From: JACKCD01 sp041390905
GTDB taxonomy: Bacteria > Chloroflexota > Anaerolineae > Promineifilales > Promineifilaceae
Direction: 5' to 3'
NCBI GenBank assembly: GCA_041390905.1
Contig: JAWKPA010000012.1
Coordinates: 1,240,001 to 1,304,000, forward strand
DNA length: 64,000 bases
A program made the translations under genes and the position numbers. The notes below the pieces were generated by a model. That model was not told where the DNA came from and did no database searches. It saw only the letters and a program-made list of their open reading frames with translations. Of this stretch, positions 41,599 through 50,594 are shown piece after piece (within the stretch, counting starts at the first letter, position 1; each line of letters begins with the position of its first letter).

Positions 41599-42933
41599 CT
41601 ATTTTTGCGGCAGGTGAAAGACGTGGATAACGGGTTGTGGTTCAAATTCATCCGAAACGGTGTCGGCACCAGGCTGGATGATGTAGAGGTAGCCGTTGTC
41701 GGTGTCGAAGGCTGCGCCGGGGAGAAAGCCTTCGCAGGTGGGGAAAAGGATGTCGGTGACAGTCCAGCGTTCGTAGGGCAAAACGTCCCATGGTTCCACC
41801 TCTCCCCGCGCTGAGGCGGCCAGGTCGGCCGGGTCGTAAAAGAGGATTTGCGGTTCGTAGGGGTCGCCATGATACCCTTTGTAGGGGTCGCAATCGCCGG
41901 GGCGAGCCTCGCCGTAATACTCTTCGCCCAGCGATTTGCGCCCGGTGATGACGACGGCCTGTTTGCTGGGTGCGGTGAGCCAGGCACCCCCTTCCCACTC
42001 ATCGGGGATTTTGTGGTCGGGAATTTCGTGTTCGTCGAGGGTGTAGTAGACGAGGGGTACCACGTCGAGGGTGGCACCGGGGGGCGGGGGTTGCACGGGG
42101 TGGAGCCAGGGGGCATAGGCAAACATGGCTGGCCCGGCGCTGGAGGCGGAAACGCCCTGGTTGATGTTGAGGCCGGAGATGAGCCGTTTGCCGCCAGTGT
42201 GGGCGTTGGCCCAGGCGGCGGGGGCGGTGAAGAGGTAGCCGGCCGTCATCTGATTATGAAAATTGCCCAGGTTCCAGCCACCTTGGGGGTCGGGGTTGCT
42301 CATGTCGGGGTTGGAGTAGCCGTGGCCGGCAATGGGGTCTATGGCGACGTTGTACCATTTGTAGACAGTCCAGTACAGCTTGGGGCCATCTTGACCAGGC
42401 TGGGCGGGCAGATAGGCGAGGCCGCCGATGCGAGGGTCGTCGGTGATGTCGAATTTGCGGCCGCCGGTGACATCGGCGAAGGGTTGGAGAACAACGGCCG
42501 TTTCCAAATCCAGCACATTTTTACCGGGCGAAATGGTTGGCCGGGGGATGTTGATTTCCACGATGAGCTGGTCTAGCTCAAAGCCATTGAAGTAGAGGGA
42601 ACCGGGAAAGCCATCGTCAGCCCCATTGGGGTCGCCATCGGGGCGGAAGGCCAGATTGTGGCCGGAAAAGCCAAAGCGGGAGCCGCCGGATGAGCCGGTT
42701 GGCACTTTGAAGGCACCTAAATAGGTAAGGTCGCCAGGGTATACCAGCCCCGTTGGCTCAGCATCGGGGGGCGTTTTGATGATGGGTAGGTAATCGGTGG
42801 TGTTGGCTTGCGGTGATTGGGGGGTGGAAACGGCCGTTTCGGTTAAGGTGCGGCTTGTGGGTTGGCAGCCCACAAAGTAGATGAGGCATATGGTACAAAG
42901 GAAAACTTTTTGCAGGGTATTGGAACACATCAT
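41599..42933 (-). CDS. Lipoprotein of unknown function
   Basis: The 444-residue form starts at ATG 42933 (CSNTLQKVFLCTICLIYFVGC) with lipobox YFVGC. GGAGAC lies about 15 nt upstream, rather far. The mature protein begins with a Thr-rich linker and GLVYPGDLTYLGAFKVP; many Asp, Gly and Trp residues suggest an exported beta-rich or propeller fold. I do not recognise a family. It is followed at once by plsC. Confidence 0.7.
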   Translation of the reverse strand: MMCSNTLQKVFLCTICLIYFVGCQPTSRTLTETAVSTPQSPQANTTDYLPIIKTPPDAEPTGLVYPGDLTYLGAFKVPTGSSGGSRFGFSGHNLAFRPDGDPNGADDGFPGSLYFNGFELDQLIVEINIPRPTISPGKNVLDLETAVVLQPFADVTGGRKFDITDDPRIGGLAYLPAQPGQDGPKLYWTVYKWYNVAIDPIAGHGYSNPDMSNPDPQGGWNLGNFHNQMTAGYLFTAPAAWANAHTGGKRLISGLNINQGVSASSAGPAMFAYAPWLHPVQPPPPGATLDVVPLVYYTLDEHEIPDHKIPDEWEGGAWLTAPSKQAVVITGRKSLGEEYYGEARPGDCDPYKGYHGDPYEPQILFYDPADLAASARGEVEPWDVLPYERWTVTDILFPTCEGFLPGAAFDTDNGYLYIIQPGADTVSDEFEPQPVIHVFHLPQK

Positions 42934-43090
42934 GTGCTTTTGTCTGTCTCCTTGAAGGCCTGGTGACACAGCTTCTGGTTGTGTCGACTTTTTAACCGCT
43001 GCTATTATACCCAAAGGGTTTAAATAGGATAATTTTGCCAAGGAATGGAAATAAAATAAGGGTCTTTGGGATCTCATGGGGTTGACGGAA

Positions 43091-43130
43091 CAAATTGTAG
43101 TGTCGAGGCATGCCTCGACACTACAATTTG
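43091..43130. repeat. Perfect 40-bp palindrome
   Basis: Arms CAAATTGTAGTGTCGAGGCA (43091-43110) and their complement (43111-43130) meet with no loop. It lies 158 bp upstream of the lipoprotein start in the divergent gap 42934-43338. It may be a cruciform-forming repeat or a decayed element. Confidence 0.8.
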
Positions 43131-43151
43131 GGGTGGCCCCACGAGTTCCTG

Positions 43152-43270
43152 AAGAACCTTAAATAATTTGCCTATTTAGAAGTGCCTATTTAGAAGTTCA
43201 ACTTCTTCTGAGAAGTTGAACTTCTTCTGAGAAATTCAACTTCTTGCGTAACTTATTTAATCCTCGTTCC
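43152..43270. repeat. Expanded AGAAGTTCAACTTCT element
   Basis: This copy has the outer ends (ttaaataa... and ...TTATTTAATCCTCGTTCC ending at 43270) but three instead of two core units. TATAAT at 43281-43286 follows it and may serve the next gene. No gene is seen in 42934-43338. Confidence 0.7.
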
Positions 43271-43338
43271 AAAGCGAGCATATAATTTGGTGAAGAAATT
43301 TGTTGCTTGAACCAGGCAGATTGGTTGGGTTTTATGTG

Positions 43339-43896
43339 ATGTTGATTGAATTTGATGGTAAGAAGCCAAAAATTGGCAAGAATGTGTTTATTGCGCCAAC
43401 GGCCGTTTTAATCGGTGACGTGATTGTGGGTGATAACAGCAGCATTTGGTTTGGGGCCGTGCTGCGGGCTGACTTTGGCGGGCAGATTGTGGTGGGGGCG
43501 GGGTGCAGCGTGCAGGATAACACCACGCTCCACGTTTATGACACCGTTTCCACGGTGCTGGCGGAGAATGTGACGGTGGGGCATGGAGCGGTGCTGGAGG
43601 GGTGCCGCATTGGAGCCAACACGGTCATTGGCATGAACAGCACGGTGCTGCCGTTTGCGGTGGTGGGGGAGCAGGTGATGGTGGCGGCGGGGAGCGTGAT
43701 CCCGGAGCGGATGGAGGTTCCGGCGCGGGTGTTGGTGGCGGGGGTTCCGGCCAAAATCAAGAAAGAATTGAGTGGCAGTGCGCTGGAATGGACGGGGAAG
43801 GCGGCGCAGGATTATCAGCGGTTGCAGGCGCGGTACCGGGCGCAGGGGATTGACTGGCTGTTAGTTGAGGGTGATGGGGGTGGAAACGGCCGTTAA
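43339..43896 (+). CDS. Gamma-carbonic-anhydrase-like hexapeptide repeat protein
   Basis: The 185-residue protein has the left-handed beta-helix of the YrdA/PaaY group: FIAPTAVLIGDVIVGDNSSI, VLRADFGG, SVQDNTTLHV, VTVGHGAVLEGCRIG and the closing VAGVPAKIKKEL. Two zinc histidines are seen (TLHV, VGHG). The third, normally in LHGC, is Glu (LEGC), so enzymatic activity is uncertain. ATG 43339 is chosen by homology. Its end overlaps the convergent kinase gene by 36 bp. Confidence 0.88.
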   Translation: MLIEFDGKKPKIGKNVFIAPTAVLIGDVIVGDNSSIWFGAVLRADFGGQIVVGAGCSVQDNTTLHVYDTVSTVLAENVTVGHGAVLEGCRIGANTVIGMNSTVLPFAVVGEQVMVAAGSVIPERMEVPARVLVAGVPAKIKKELSGSALEWTGKAAQDYQRLQARYRAQGIDWLLVEGDGGGNGR

Positions 43897-45258
43897 TGGC
43901 ACCTTGATCGTAAAAATTGCTCCCTGGTTTGGCTTGCTTTCTACCTCAATGCTGCCCCCCATAATCTGGCAGAATTCTTGCGTAATCGCTAAACCTAACC
44001 CCGTCCCGCCATAGCGACGTGTGGTTGAATCATCGGCCTGGGTAAACGGGCGAAAGACCTTACTCACCTGTTCCGGCGTCATGCCAATGCCCGTATCCCT
44101 CACGATACATTCCAGCCATTTATGCCAATGCTTGTCGTAAAAAACACTCACTTGCAGCCGCACATCGCCGTTTTGGGTAAATTTGGCGGCATTGCTGAGC
44201 AGGTTGAGCAGGCTTTGCTTGAGCTTGTTGGCGTCAACCACGGCGTTGTTTACTTCGTCGGCAATAGTAACCAGGAAGCGGTTGTTGTTGGTTTCCATCA
44301 GAGGCTGGGCGGTAATTTGTACTTCTTGAAGCAGTTTCTGTAGATCAATGCTGTCTAAGTGTAGATCCATTTGCCCAGCTTCAATTTTGGACAAATCGAG
44401 AATGTCGCTGATGATGTTGAGCAAGTTATTGGCCGAAATCTGGATGTTGGTCAGGCGGGGGATAAATTTTTGATACCCCAAAAGCTCGGCTTGCTCTTCC
44501 AGCAGTTCGCTGTAGCCAATGATGGCGGTTAGGGGGGTGCGGAGTTCGTGGCTCATGTTTGCCAGAAAGCGGGATTTGGCGCGGCTGGCTTCTTCGGCAG
44601 CCGCTTTGGCTTCAATGAGTTCCTGGTTGGTGGTTAGTAAATCGGCCGTTCGCTCCTGCACCCGTATTTCCAGCAGGTCACGCGCTTTGCGTATCTCTTC
44701 TACCCGGTATGCCTCGGCGTTTTTGAGCTGACGAATGGCGACGGCAATAAGGCTGAAGGTGACGCTAAAAACGCCAAACAGGTAAAACCAGTCGGAATTG
44801 GTGATGCTGCCTAGCAAGGCCAGGATGGAAAGCCCGACGATGTAGACGACCGCCAGACTGAGTACGTTGATGGGGGTGAAAAAGATGATGGTTAGCAGCA
44901 ATGGGGGGATGGCCCAAAGCATGGCCTTCAGGTCGCCATCATTGCGAAAGTAGATGGTTGCCAGGGGAAGGAGAGAGTAGGCTGTGATAGAAGCGATGGC
45001 TCCCCACCTGAAATATTTGCTGCGGCTCAGGGTGTAGGCAATGGCTTGGACGATGATGGCCGGAATGAGCGCGTATTTGGCGGGAGAGTTAACGCGAAGC
45101 ACAAAGAAGAGACCAATGCCTGTAAGTGCCCCAAGCAGCAGGAGGAAGGGAGAGAGCAAGCGTGCTTGTTGCTGGGCAATGGGGTCTTTAATAGATGGAT
45201 GAGGGGCAAACAATTTTTTGTTGATGATGGTTGCCCAAGTTGTCTTGGGTGTTTCCAT
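43861..45258 (-). CDS. Membrane sensor histidine kinase
   Basis: The 465-residue protein has about six membrane segments in residues 35-185, a coiled coil (190-230), a HisKA domain with FLANMSHELRTPLTAIIGYS, and a HATPase domain with NLLSNAAKFTQNGD, DTGIGMTPE, FTQADDSTTRRYGGTGLGL. It should autophosphorylate in response to an unknown membrane or extracellular signal. No receiver gene is directly adjacent; the regulator pair at 45363-48123 lies just upstream on the same strand. Confidence 0.94.
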   Translation of the reverse strand: METPKTTWATIINKKLFAPHPSIKDPIAQQQARLLSPFLLLLGALTGIGLFFVLRVNSPAKYALIPAIIVQAIAYTLSRSKYFRWGAIASITAYSLLPLATIYFRNDGDLKAMLWAIPPLLLTIIFFTPINVLSLAVVYIVGLSILALLGSITNSDWFYLFGVFSVTFSLIAVAIRQLKNAEAYRVEEIRKARDLLEIRVQERTADLLTTNQELIEAKAAAEEASRAKSRFLANMSHELRTPLTAIIGYSELLEEQAELLGYQKFIPRLTNIQISANNLLNIISDILDLSKIEAGQMDLHLDSIDLQKLLQEVQITAQPLMETNNNRFLVTIADEVNNAVVDANKLKQSLLNLLSNAAKFTQNGDVRLQVSVFYDKHWHKWLECIVRDTGIGMTPEQVSKVFRPFTQADDSTTRRYGGTGLGLAITQEFCQIMGGSIEVESKPNQGAIFTIKVPLTAVSTPITLN

Positions 45259-45362
45259 AAGGTGTGGTTTCCATAGTTGTGCAGTGTTGTGATGTTAGTT
45301 TATAGCAGAAGAGATGGGGGGTTGTAAAGGTGAATTTTGTCATGAAAAACGGCCGTTAAATC

Positions 45363-46976
45363 TTACAAAAGGTGTGATGATAACGGCCGTTTTTCAAACC
45401 TTGGATGCGGAACCTCCACCTGTAACAGCAGCCCCCCGCTGCGCTGGTTGTGAAAATTCAGCCGCCCCCCCATCAACGCCACCCGTTCGCTAATGCCCAG
45501 CAGCCCGTAATGCCCCGCGTTGCTAAGAGAAGCCAGGTCAAACGGCTCGGCCAGCCCTGTGCCATTGTCGGCGATGGAAATGAGCAGCAGGCGGGGCGAG
45601 GTGTGGGTGAGGGAAATCTGGACGTGGGTGGCGTTGGCATGTTTCCAGATGTTGTTTAGCCCTTCCTGCACAATGCGGAAAATCGAAAGCTCGATGGGTT
45701 CCGGCAAACGGCCGAAATTGGCATCCAGCTTCAAATCCACCACAATCCCCGTCCGTTCGCTCCAGTTGCGTGTTAGCGACTGGAGGGCAGCACCCAGCCC
45801 CAGGCTGTCAATGGTTGGCGGGCGCAAGTTGCCACACACCCGCCGCAGTTCCTCCACCAATTCCCGAATGCTGCTGCGAACATCCACCACATCATCAATA
45901 ATTTCCAGCGACTGCGCTGCCTTGTCTTCAATCTCTTCAAGCTGGTAATTGAGACTGAGCAAATCCTGCATAATCTGGTCGTGGAGTTCCCGCGCCAGAT
46001 ATTTGCGCTCCTCCTCACGCTCGGTCAGCAGGCGGCGCTGGGCATCTTGCAGGGCGTTGTTGGCACTGTCCAAAGCCTTCACCTGGTCAGAAAGCTGGTT
46101 GAGCAGTTGGCGGTTGAGCGAATCCTGGGCGGCCAGGTCGCGCTGGAGCAGCATTTGGTTGTGCTGTAGCGTTTCGGCCTGCTGGCGGGCGCGGTAATAG
46201 CTGTCGAGCGCCCAGAGGACGGGGGTGTGTTGCTGGCGGTCATCGGTGCCAACAAGGGCGGCCACCACTTCCTCGCGGCTGGTTTCGTCGCTGCGGAGAT
46301 TGGCGACGAGGTTGCCCTGGCGCAGAACGATGATGCGGTCGGCGACGGCGAAGAGGTGGTCGAGGTTGTTGCTGCTGAAGAGAACGGCCGTTTCCCGCTG
46401 CTGCCACTCCCGAATCAAGCCCAACAGCTTCTCCTGGTACGGATGGCTCAACACCCGCCCCGGATTATCCACCATAATTAGTTTGGACGGGCGTACCAGC
46501 AGTTGGGCAATAGCCACCAACTGCCGCTGCTCGTTAGACAGATTGGCCGCCTTTAGCCGCAGCGACGGCAACCGCACGTCCAGCGAAGCCAGCAGCTTTT
46601 GCGCTTCCTCGTCCATGCGCCGCTGGTTTGGCACACGCAGCCAGTTGCCCAAAATCGGCCAGCCCAGTTCGTTGCCCAAAAAAATGTTGCTCGTCACGTC
46701 TAACCCGTCCACCAGGGCTGGCTCCGGGTAGAGCATATTGAGGCCAAGCTGCTGGGCGTGGAAGGGCCATTGTAACAAACGGCCGTTTAACCTCACTTCC
46801 CCCTTGTCTGGGGCCAGCGCCCCGTCCAAAATGCGAAACAGCGCCATTTTGCCCACTTCCCCCCGGTCAGCCACCCCCACCACCTCGTGCGGCGCAATCG
46901 TCAGCGACACCCGCCGCAGAGCCGTCAGGTTGCCCAGCTTTTTGGAGATGCGGTTGATTTCTAGGAGTGGTGTCAT
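45363..46976 (-). CDS. Hybrid: degenerate sugar-ABC ATPase domain fused to a NarL-type histidine kinase
   Basis: The 537-residue protein starts at ATG 46976. Residues 1-245 align along their length with the CUT2-type ATPase encoded at 50710-51471, but key sites are altered. Walker A is ADRGEVGKMALF instead of GDNGAGKSTLI, the signature LSGGQ is LSNEQ, Walker B DEPT is DNPG, and the switch His is lost (FSSNN). A coiled coil (about 270-335) follows, then HisKA_3 with LARELHDQIMQDLL and a HATPase ending GHYGLLGISERVALMGG. The ABC part is probably a non-hydrolysing sensor. The partner regulator is the next gene upstream. Confidence 0.92.
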   Translation of the reverse strand: MTPLLEINRISKKLGNLTALRRVSLTIAPHEVVGVADRGEVGKMALFRILDGALAPDKGEVRLNGRLLQWPFHAQQLGLNMLYPEPALVDGLDVTSNIFLGNELGWPILGNWLRVPNQRRMDEEAQKLLASLDVRLPSLRLKAANLSNEQRQLVAIAQLLVRPSKLIMVDNPGRVLSHPYQEKLLGLIREWQQRETAVLFSSNNLDHLFAVADRIIVLRQGNLVANLRSDETSREEVVAALVGTDDRQQHTPVLWALDSYYRARQQAETLQHNQMLLQRDLAAQDSLNRQLLNQLSDQVKALDSANNALQDAQRRLLTEREEERKYLARELHDQIMQDLLSLNYQLEEIEDKAAQSLEIIDDVVDVRSSIRELVEELRRVCGNLRPPTIDSLGLGAALQSLTRNWSERTGIVVDLKLDANFGRLPEPIELSIFRIVQEGLNNIWKHANATHVQISLTHTSPRLLLISIADNGTGLAEPFDLASLSNAGHYGLLGISERVALMGGRLNFHNQRSGGLLLQVEVPHPRFEKRPLSSHLL

Positions 46977-46984
46977 GGTTGGGA

Positions 46985-47025
46985 AGTAATCGGTAATCGG
47001 TAATCGGTAATCGGTAATCAGTACT
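46985..47025. repeat. Tandem GTAATCG repeat
   Basis: Four to five tandem copies of a 7-bp GTAATCG unit, related to the hairpin at 2186-2227, separate the response regulator and kinase genes (82-bp gap). Confidence 0.6.
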
Positions 47026-47058
47026 GGTTGCCGTACAGGCAGTGGTCGTGAAACGAGA

Positions 47059-48123
47059 TTACCGAAACGTATCTTCAATAATCTGCTGCAAGGCGGCGGT
47101 GTCGAGGTCTTTTTTGTCCACCAGAGCGGTAGCCCCGGCATCCAGCCCGCGCCGATGGAATTCGCGGTCGGGGTAGGCACTGATGAGGATGATGCGGGAG
47201 GTGGGGGAGGCGTGTTTGATGCGTCGGGTGCAGTGGATGCCGTCTTCATCGGCCAGCACCACGTCTACAAAGGCGAGGTCGGGCAATACCTGACCGGACA
47301 GCCGCACGGCTTCGGCGGTGTTGGGGGCTTCGTAGATCAGGGCCTGGGGGTGGACGCGCCCCAGCATGCGGCGCAGCTGGGTGCGGTAACGCTGGTTATC
47401 GTCTACGACGAGGATGGCGGTTTGGGTGGTGGGGATGTGGGGAAGGGGGAAAACGGCCGTTTCTGCCGCCTCACGCCGCTCTCCCTGGTGGGCAATTAGC
47501 TCCGGGTGGGTTTGCACATAGTGCGCTGCTTCCAGCCTGCTTTGCACATCAATTTGCCGATACAGCCGCGTCAAATGGTTTTCAATCGTTTTTACGCTCA
47601 GGTTGAGCCGTTGGGCAATGGCGCGGTTATCCAGCCCTTCGGCAAGCTGGCGCAAAATGTCTTTTTGTCGTTGGGAAAGCTGGGGAGAAACGGCCGTTTG
47701 TGCCGTCGGTTGCAGCAACTTGTCCAGCAGCGGGCTGGAAATCCACCGTTCACCCGCCAGCACCCGCTCCACCGCCAGCCGTAAATCGCGCAGCGGCTGG
47801 TCTTTCAGATGATACCCATTTACCCCCGCACTCAGCAGCCCCTGCACATACACATCATCATCATACGCACTTACCACCAAAATCCGCAGCCTGGGGTATA
47901 ACCCCCGAATCCGCCGGATGGTACTAATCGGCTCAAAGGCAGGCATCGTCACATCAATCAGCAGCAGATCGGGCGACAGTGCAGCCAGCCCTTCCATCAA
48001 CTCTGGGCCACTGCCCACCTCACCCACGATTGTAATTTGCGGCAAATCCTCGATGGCGTTGCGGATACCCGCCCGCACCACCGCATGATCATCAGCCAGC
48101 AAGACTCGGGTTGAAAGCATCAT
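47059..48123 (-). CDS. REC-LuxR-REC response regulator
   Basis: The 354-residue protein has a first receiver (1-125; LLADDHAVVRAG, DLLLIDVTMPAF), a LuxR/NarL-type DNA-binding domain (145-210; LSQRQKDILRQLAEGLDNRA and LSVKTIENHLTRLYRQ), and a second receiver (about 240-354; ILVVDDNQRYRTQL, DLAFVDVVLADEDG). A receiver after the output domain is unusual. CATAAT lies 6 nt before the ATG. It precedes the ABC-kinase hybrid and is divergent from the sugar transporter, which is its likely target. Confidence 0.93.
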   Translation of the reverse strand: MMLSTRVLLADDHAVVRAGIRNAIEDLPQITIVGEVGSGPELMEGLAALSPDLLLIDVTMPAFEPISTIRRIRGLYPRLRILVVSAYDDDVYVQGLLSAGVNGYHLKDQPLRDLRLAVERVLAGERWISSPLLDKLLQPTAQTAVSPQLSQRQKDILRQLAEGLDNRAIAQRLNLSVKTIENHLTRLYRQIDVQSRLEAAHYVQTHPELIAHQGERREAAETAVFPLPHIPTTQTAILVVDDNQRYRTQLRRMLGRVHPQALIYEAPNTAEAVRLSGQVLPDLAFVDVVLADEDGIHCTRRIKHASPTSRIILISAYPDREFHRRGLDAGATALVDKKDLDTAALQQIIEDTFR

Positions 48124-48178
48124 AAATCAATTATGCCATCCCCTTCCCTCCCTGCCTACCACCATTTCCCCCCGCCAT

Positions 48179-48196
48179 TAGGGGAAATCCCCTAAT
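48179..48196. promoter_or_regulatory. TTAGGGGA-AA-TCCCCTAA palindrome, possible operator
   Basis: An 18-bp perfect inverted repeat stands in the divergent region between the LuxR-type regulator and the xylF-like gene. AGGGG-containing half-sites recur nearby (48203-48235). NarL-type regulators bind dyads of similar half-sites, so this is a candidate binding site. The 48124-48432 region holds no gene. Confidence 0.45.
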
Positions 48197-48392
48197 CCAA
48201 CAAGGGGAAACCCATCAAGCAAAAGAGGGTTTAGGGGGTGCATCACCATCTACAGGTGGGGTATAACTTGGAAAACTAGCTGAATTCACCGCTGCAAATT
48301 TAGTCATATTGCCCAACGCCGGGTAAAAGCGAGGTGATCATTCGTTTGTTTTGTTGTTCCCCCCTTTTTGTTAGTCACATCATTTTTAACAC

Positions 48393-48423
48393 GCAAAATT
48401 GTTACCCTCAATTTTGCAGGAGG
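48393..48423 (+). promoter_or_regulatory. Leader hairpin beside the xylF ribosome-binding site
   Basis: GCAAAATT (48393-48400) pairs with AATTTTGC (48410-48417). AGGAGG (48418-48423) begins at the next base and lies 9 nt before ATG. The stem could protect the message end or modulate initiation. Confidence 0.4.
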
Positions 48424-48432
48424 AAAAGTTAG

Positions 48433-50589
48433 ATGAAAAAAAATGTAACTGTTCTTTTGTTGCTGCTGCTGGCGCTCATTTTGGTGGCGTGTGGCGGCAC
48501 CGAGACCCCGGCTCCGGCTGAGGAATCTGCCCCGGCCGAAGAGGCTGCTCCGGCCGAAGAGGCTGCCCCCGCTGCCGAGGGTTCCATTTGGGTGCTGCTG
48601 CCCGATTCAGCCAGCTCTGCCCGTTGGGAAACCGACGACCGCCGCTTCTTTGAAGGTGCTTTCGACGCTGCCGGTGTTGAATACAATATCGTCAACGCTG
48701 AAGGGGATGCCCGCACCCAGCAAACCCAGGCTGAACAGGCCATTACCGCTGGGGCCAAAGTCATTTTGCTGGTTAACCTCGATTCTGGTTCGGGTGCTGC
48801 CATTATCGCGGCTGCCCACGAAGCAGGTGTCAAGGTGGTTGATTACGACCGTTTGACCATCGAAGGGCCAGGGGCGGACGTGTACGTGAGCTTTGACAAT
48901 GTGCAGGTGGGCAAGACGATGGGTACCGTTCTGGAACCATTGATTGATGCCCAGGATGCACCGAAGGTGGCTTTCCTGAACGGTGGCCCGACCGACAACA
49001 ACGCCACGCTGTTCCGTGATGGGTATGCTTCGGTGGCACAACCTCACTTTGATGATGGTTCTTGGACGCTGGTGGATGACCAGGCTGTGCCGGAATGGGA
49101 CAATCAGCAGGCGCTGGTGGTGTTTGAGCAGATGTTGACGGCAGCGAGTGGGGAAATAACGGCCGTTTTTGCCGCCAACGATGGTCTTGCCAACGCCGCA
49201 ATCTCTGCCTACAAGAACGCCGGTGTTAGCCCCGCCGAAGCTGGCATTCCGATCTCTGGTCAGGATGCAACCGTTGGTGGTATCCAGAACATCCTCGCTG
49301 GCGACCAAGCCATGACCGTCTACAAGCCAATCAAGGCTGAAGCCGAAGCCGCTGCTGCCGCCGCTATCGCCTTGCTCAACGGCGAAGATCTGGCCGGTAT
49401 GACCGGTGGCCTGACCCTGAACAACGGCACCAACGACATCCCGTTCATTGCCCTTGACCCCATTGGCGTGACTAAGGACAACATTGCCGACACCGTTATT
49501 GCCGACGGCTTCCGCACCTGGGAAGAAATCTGCGTGGGTGACTTTGCCCAATATTGCCCCGATGCCGAGGCTGCGGCTCCGGTTGAGGAAGAGGCGATGG
49601 TGGAAGGTTCTATTTGGGTGCTGCTACCCGATTCGGCCAGCTCTGCCCGTTGGGAAACCGACGACCGCCGCTTCTTTGAAGCTGCTTTTGACGCTGCTGG
49701 CGTTGAATACAACATTGTCAACGCTGAAGGGGATGCCCGCACCCAGCAAACCCAGGCTGAACAGGCCATTACTGCTGGGGCCAAGGTTCTCTTGCTCGTC
49801 AACCTCGACTCCGGCTCTGGTGCTGCCATTATCGCTATGGCGCGTGAGGCTGGGGTGATGGTTGTAGATTATGACCGCCTGACCATCGAAGGGCCAGGGG
49901 CCGACGTGTATGTGAGCTTTGACAACGTGCAGGTTGGCAAGACGATGGGGACTGTTTTGGAACCATTGATTGATGCCCAGGATGCGCCGAAGGTGGCTTT
50001 CCTGAATGGTGGCCCGACCGACAACAACGCCACGCTGTTCCGTGATGGGTATGCTTCGGTGGCACAACCTCACTTTGATGATGGTTCCTGGACGCTGGTG
50101 GATGACCAGGCTGTGCCGGAATGGGACAATCAGCAGGCGCTGGTGGTGTTTGAGCAGATGTTGACGGCAGCGAGTGGGGAAATAACGGCCGTTTTCGCCG
50201 CCAACGATGGTCTTGCCAACGCCGTCATCTCCGCCTACAAGAACGCCGGTGTTAGCCCCGCTGAAGCTGGCATTCCGATCTCCGGTCAGGATGCAACCGT
50301 TGGTGGTATCCAGAACATCCTCGCTGGCGACCAGGCCATGACCGTCTACAAGCCAATCAAGGCCGAAGCCGAAGCCGCTGCTGCTGCCGCCATCGCCCTG
50401 CTCAAAGGCGAAGACCTCACCAGCATGACCGGTGGCCTGACCCTGAACAACGGCACCAACGACATCCCGTTCATCGCCCTTGAACCCATTGGCGTAACCA
50501 AAGAAAACATTGCCGATACCGTCATTGCCGATGGTTTCCGCAACTGGGACGAGATTTGCGTGGGTGACTTTGCCCAATATTGCCCCTAG
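48433..50589 (+). CDS. xylF: Xylose-type sugar-binding lipoprotein with two near-identical domains
   Basis: The 718-residue protein has a signal peptide with lipobox LVAC, an Ala/Pro/Glu linker, and two periplasmic-binding domains of about 327 residues. They are encoded by 980-bp repeats (48581-49560 and 49607-50586) that are nearly identical even in silent positions. Each shows XylF hallmarks: YDRLTIEGPGADVYVSFDNV, NGGPTDNNATLF, ISGQDATVGGIQ and MTVYKPIKAEA. It captures a pentose or similar sugar for the ABC permease. Normal XylF has one domain. The first gene of a transporter operon. Confidence 0.93.
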   Translation: MKKNVTVLLLLLLALILVACGGTETPAPAEESAPAEEAAPAEEAAPAAEGSIWVLLPDSASSARWETDDRRFFEGAFDAAGVEYNIVNAEGDARTQQTQAEQAITAGAKVILLVNLDSGSGAAIIAAAHEAGVKVVDYDRLTIEGPGADVYVSFDNVQVGKTMGTVLEPLIDAQDAPKVAFLNGGPTDNNATLFRDGYASVAQPHFDDGSWTLVDDQAVPEWDNQQALVVFEQMLTAASGEITAVFAANDGLANAAISAYKNAGVSPAEAGIPISGQDATVGGIQNILAGDQAMTVYKPIKAEAEAAAAAAIALLNGEDLAGMTGGLTLNNGTNDIPFIALDPIGVTKDNIADTVIADGFRTWEEICVGDFAQYCPDAEAAAPVEEEAMVEGSIWVLLPDSASSARWETDDRRFFEAAFDAAGVEYNIVNAEGDARTQQTQAEQAITAGAKVLLLVNLDSGSGAAIIAMAREAGVMVVDYDRLTIEGPGADVYVSFDNVQVGKTMGTVLEPLIDAQDAPKVAFLNGGPTDNNATLFRDGYASVAQPHFDDGSWTLVDDQAVPEWDNQQALVVFEQMLTAASGEITAVFAANDGLANAVISAYKNAGVSPAEAGIPISGQDATVGGIQNILAGDQAMTVYKPIKAEAEAAAAAAIALLKGEDLTSMTGGLTLNNGTNDIPFIALEPIGVTKENIADTVIADGFRNWDEICVGDFAQYCP

Positions 50590-50594
50590 TTCCT

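Noticed and set aside
46985..47025. Possible CRISPR array from short tandem repeats
   Set aside because: Units are contiguous 7-mers without spacers; no cas genes are present.
48607..50577. Two similar open frames antisense to the duplicated binding protein
   Set aside because: They repeat only because the sense domain is duplicated; no domain is seen in them.
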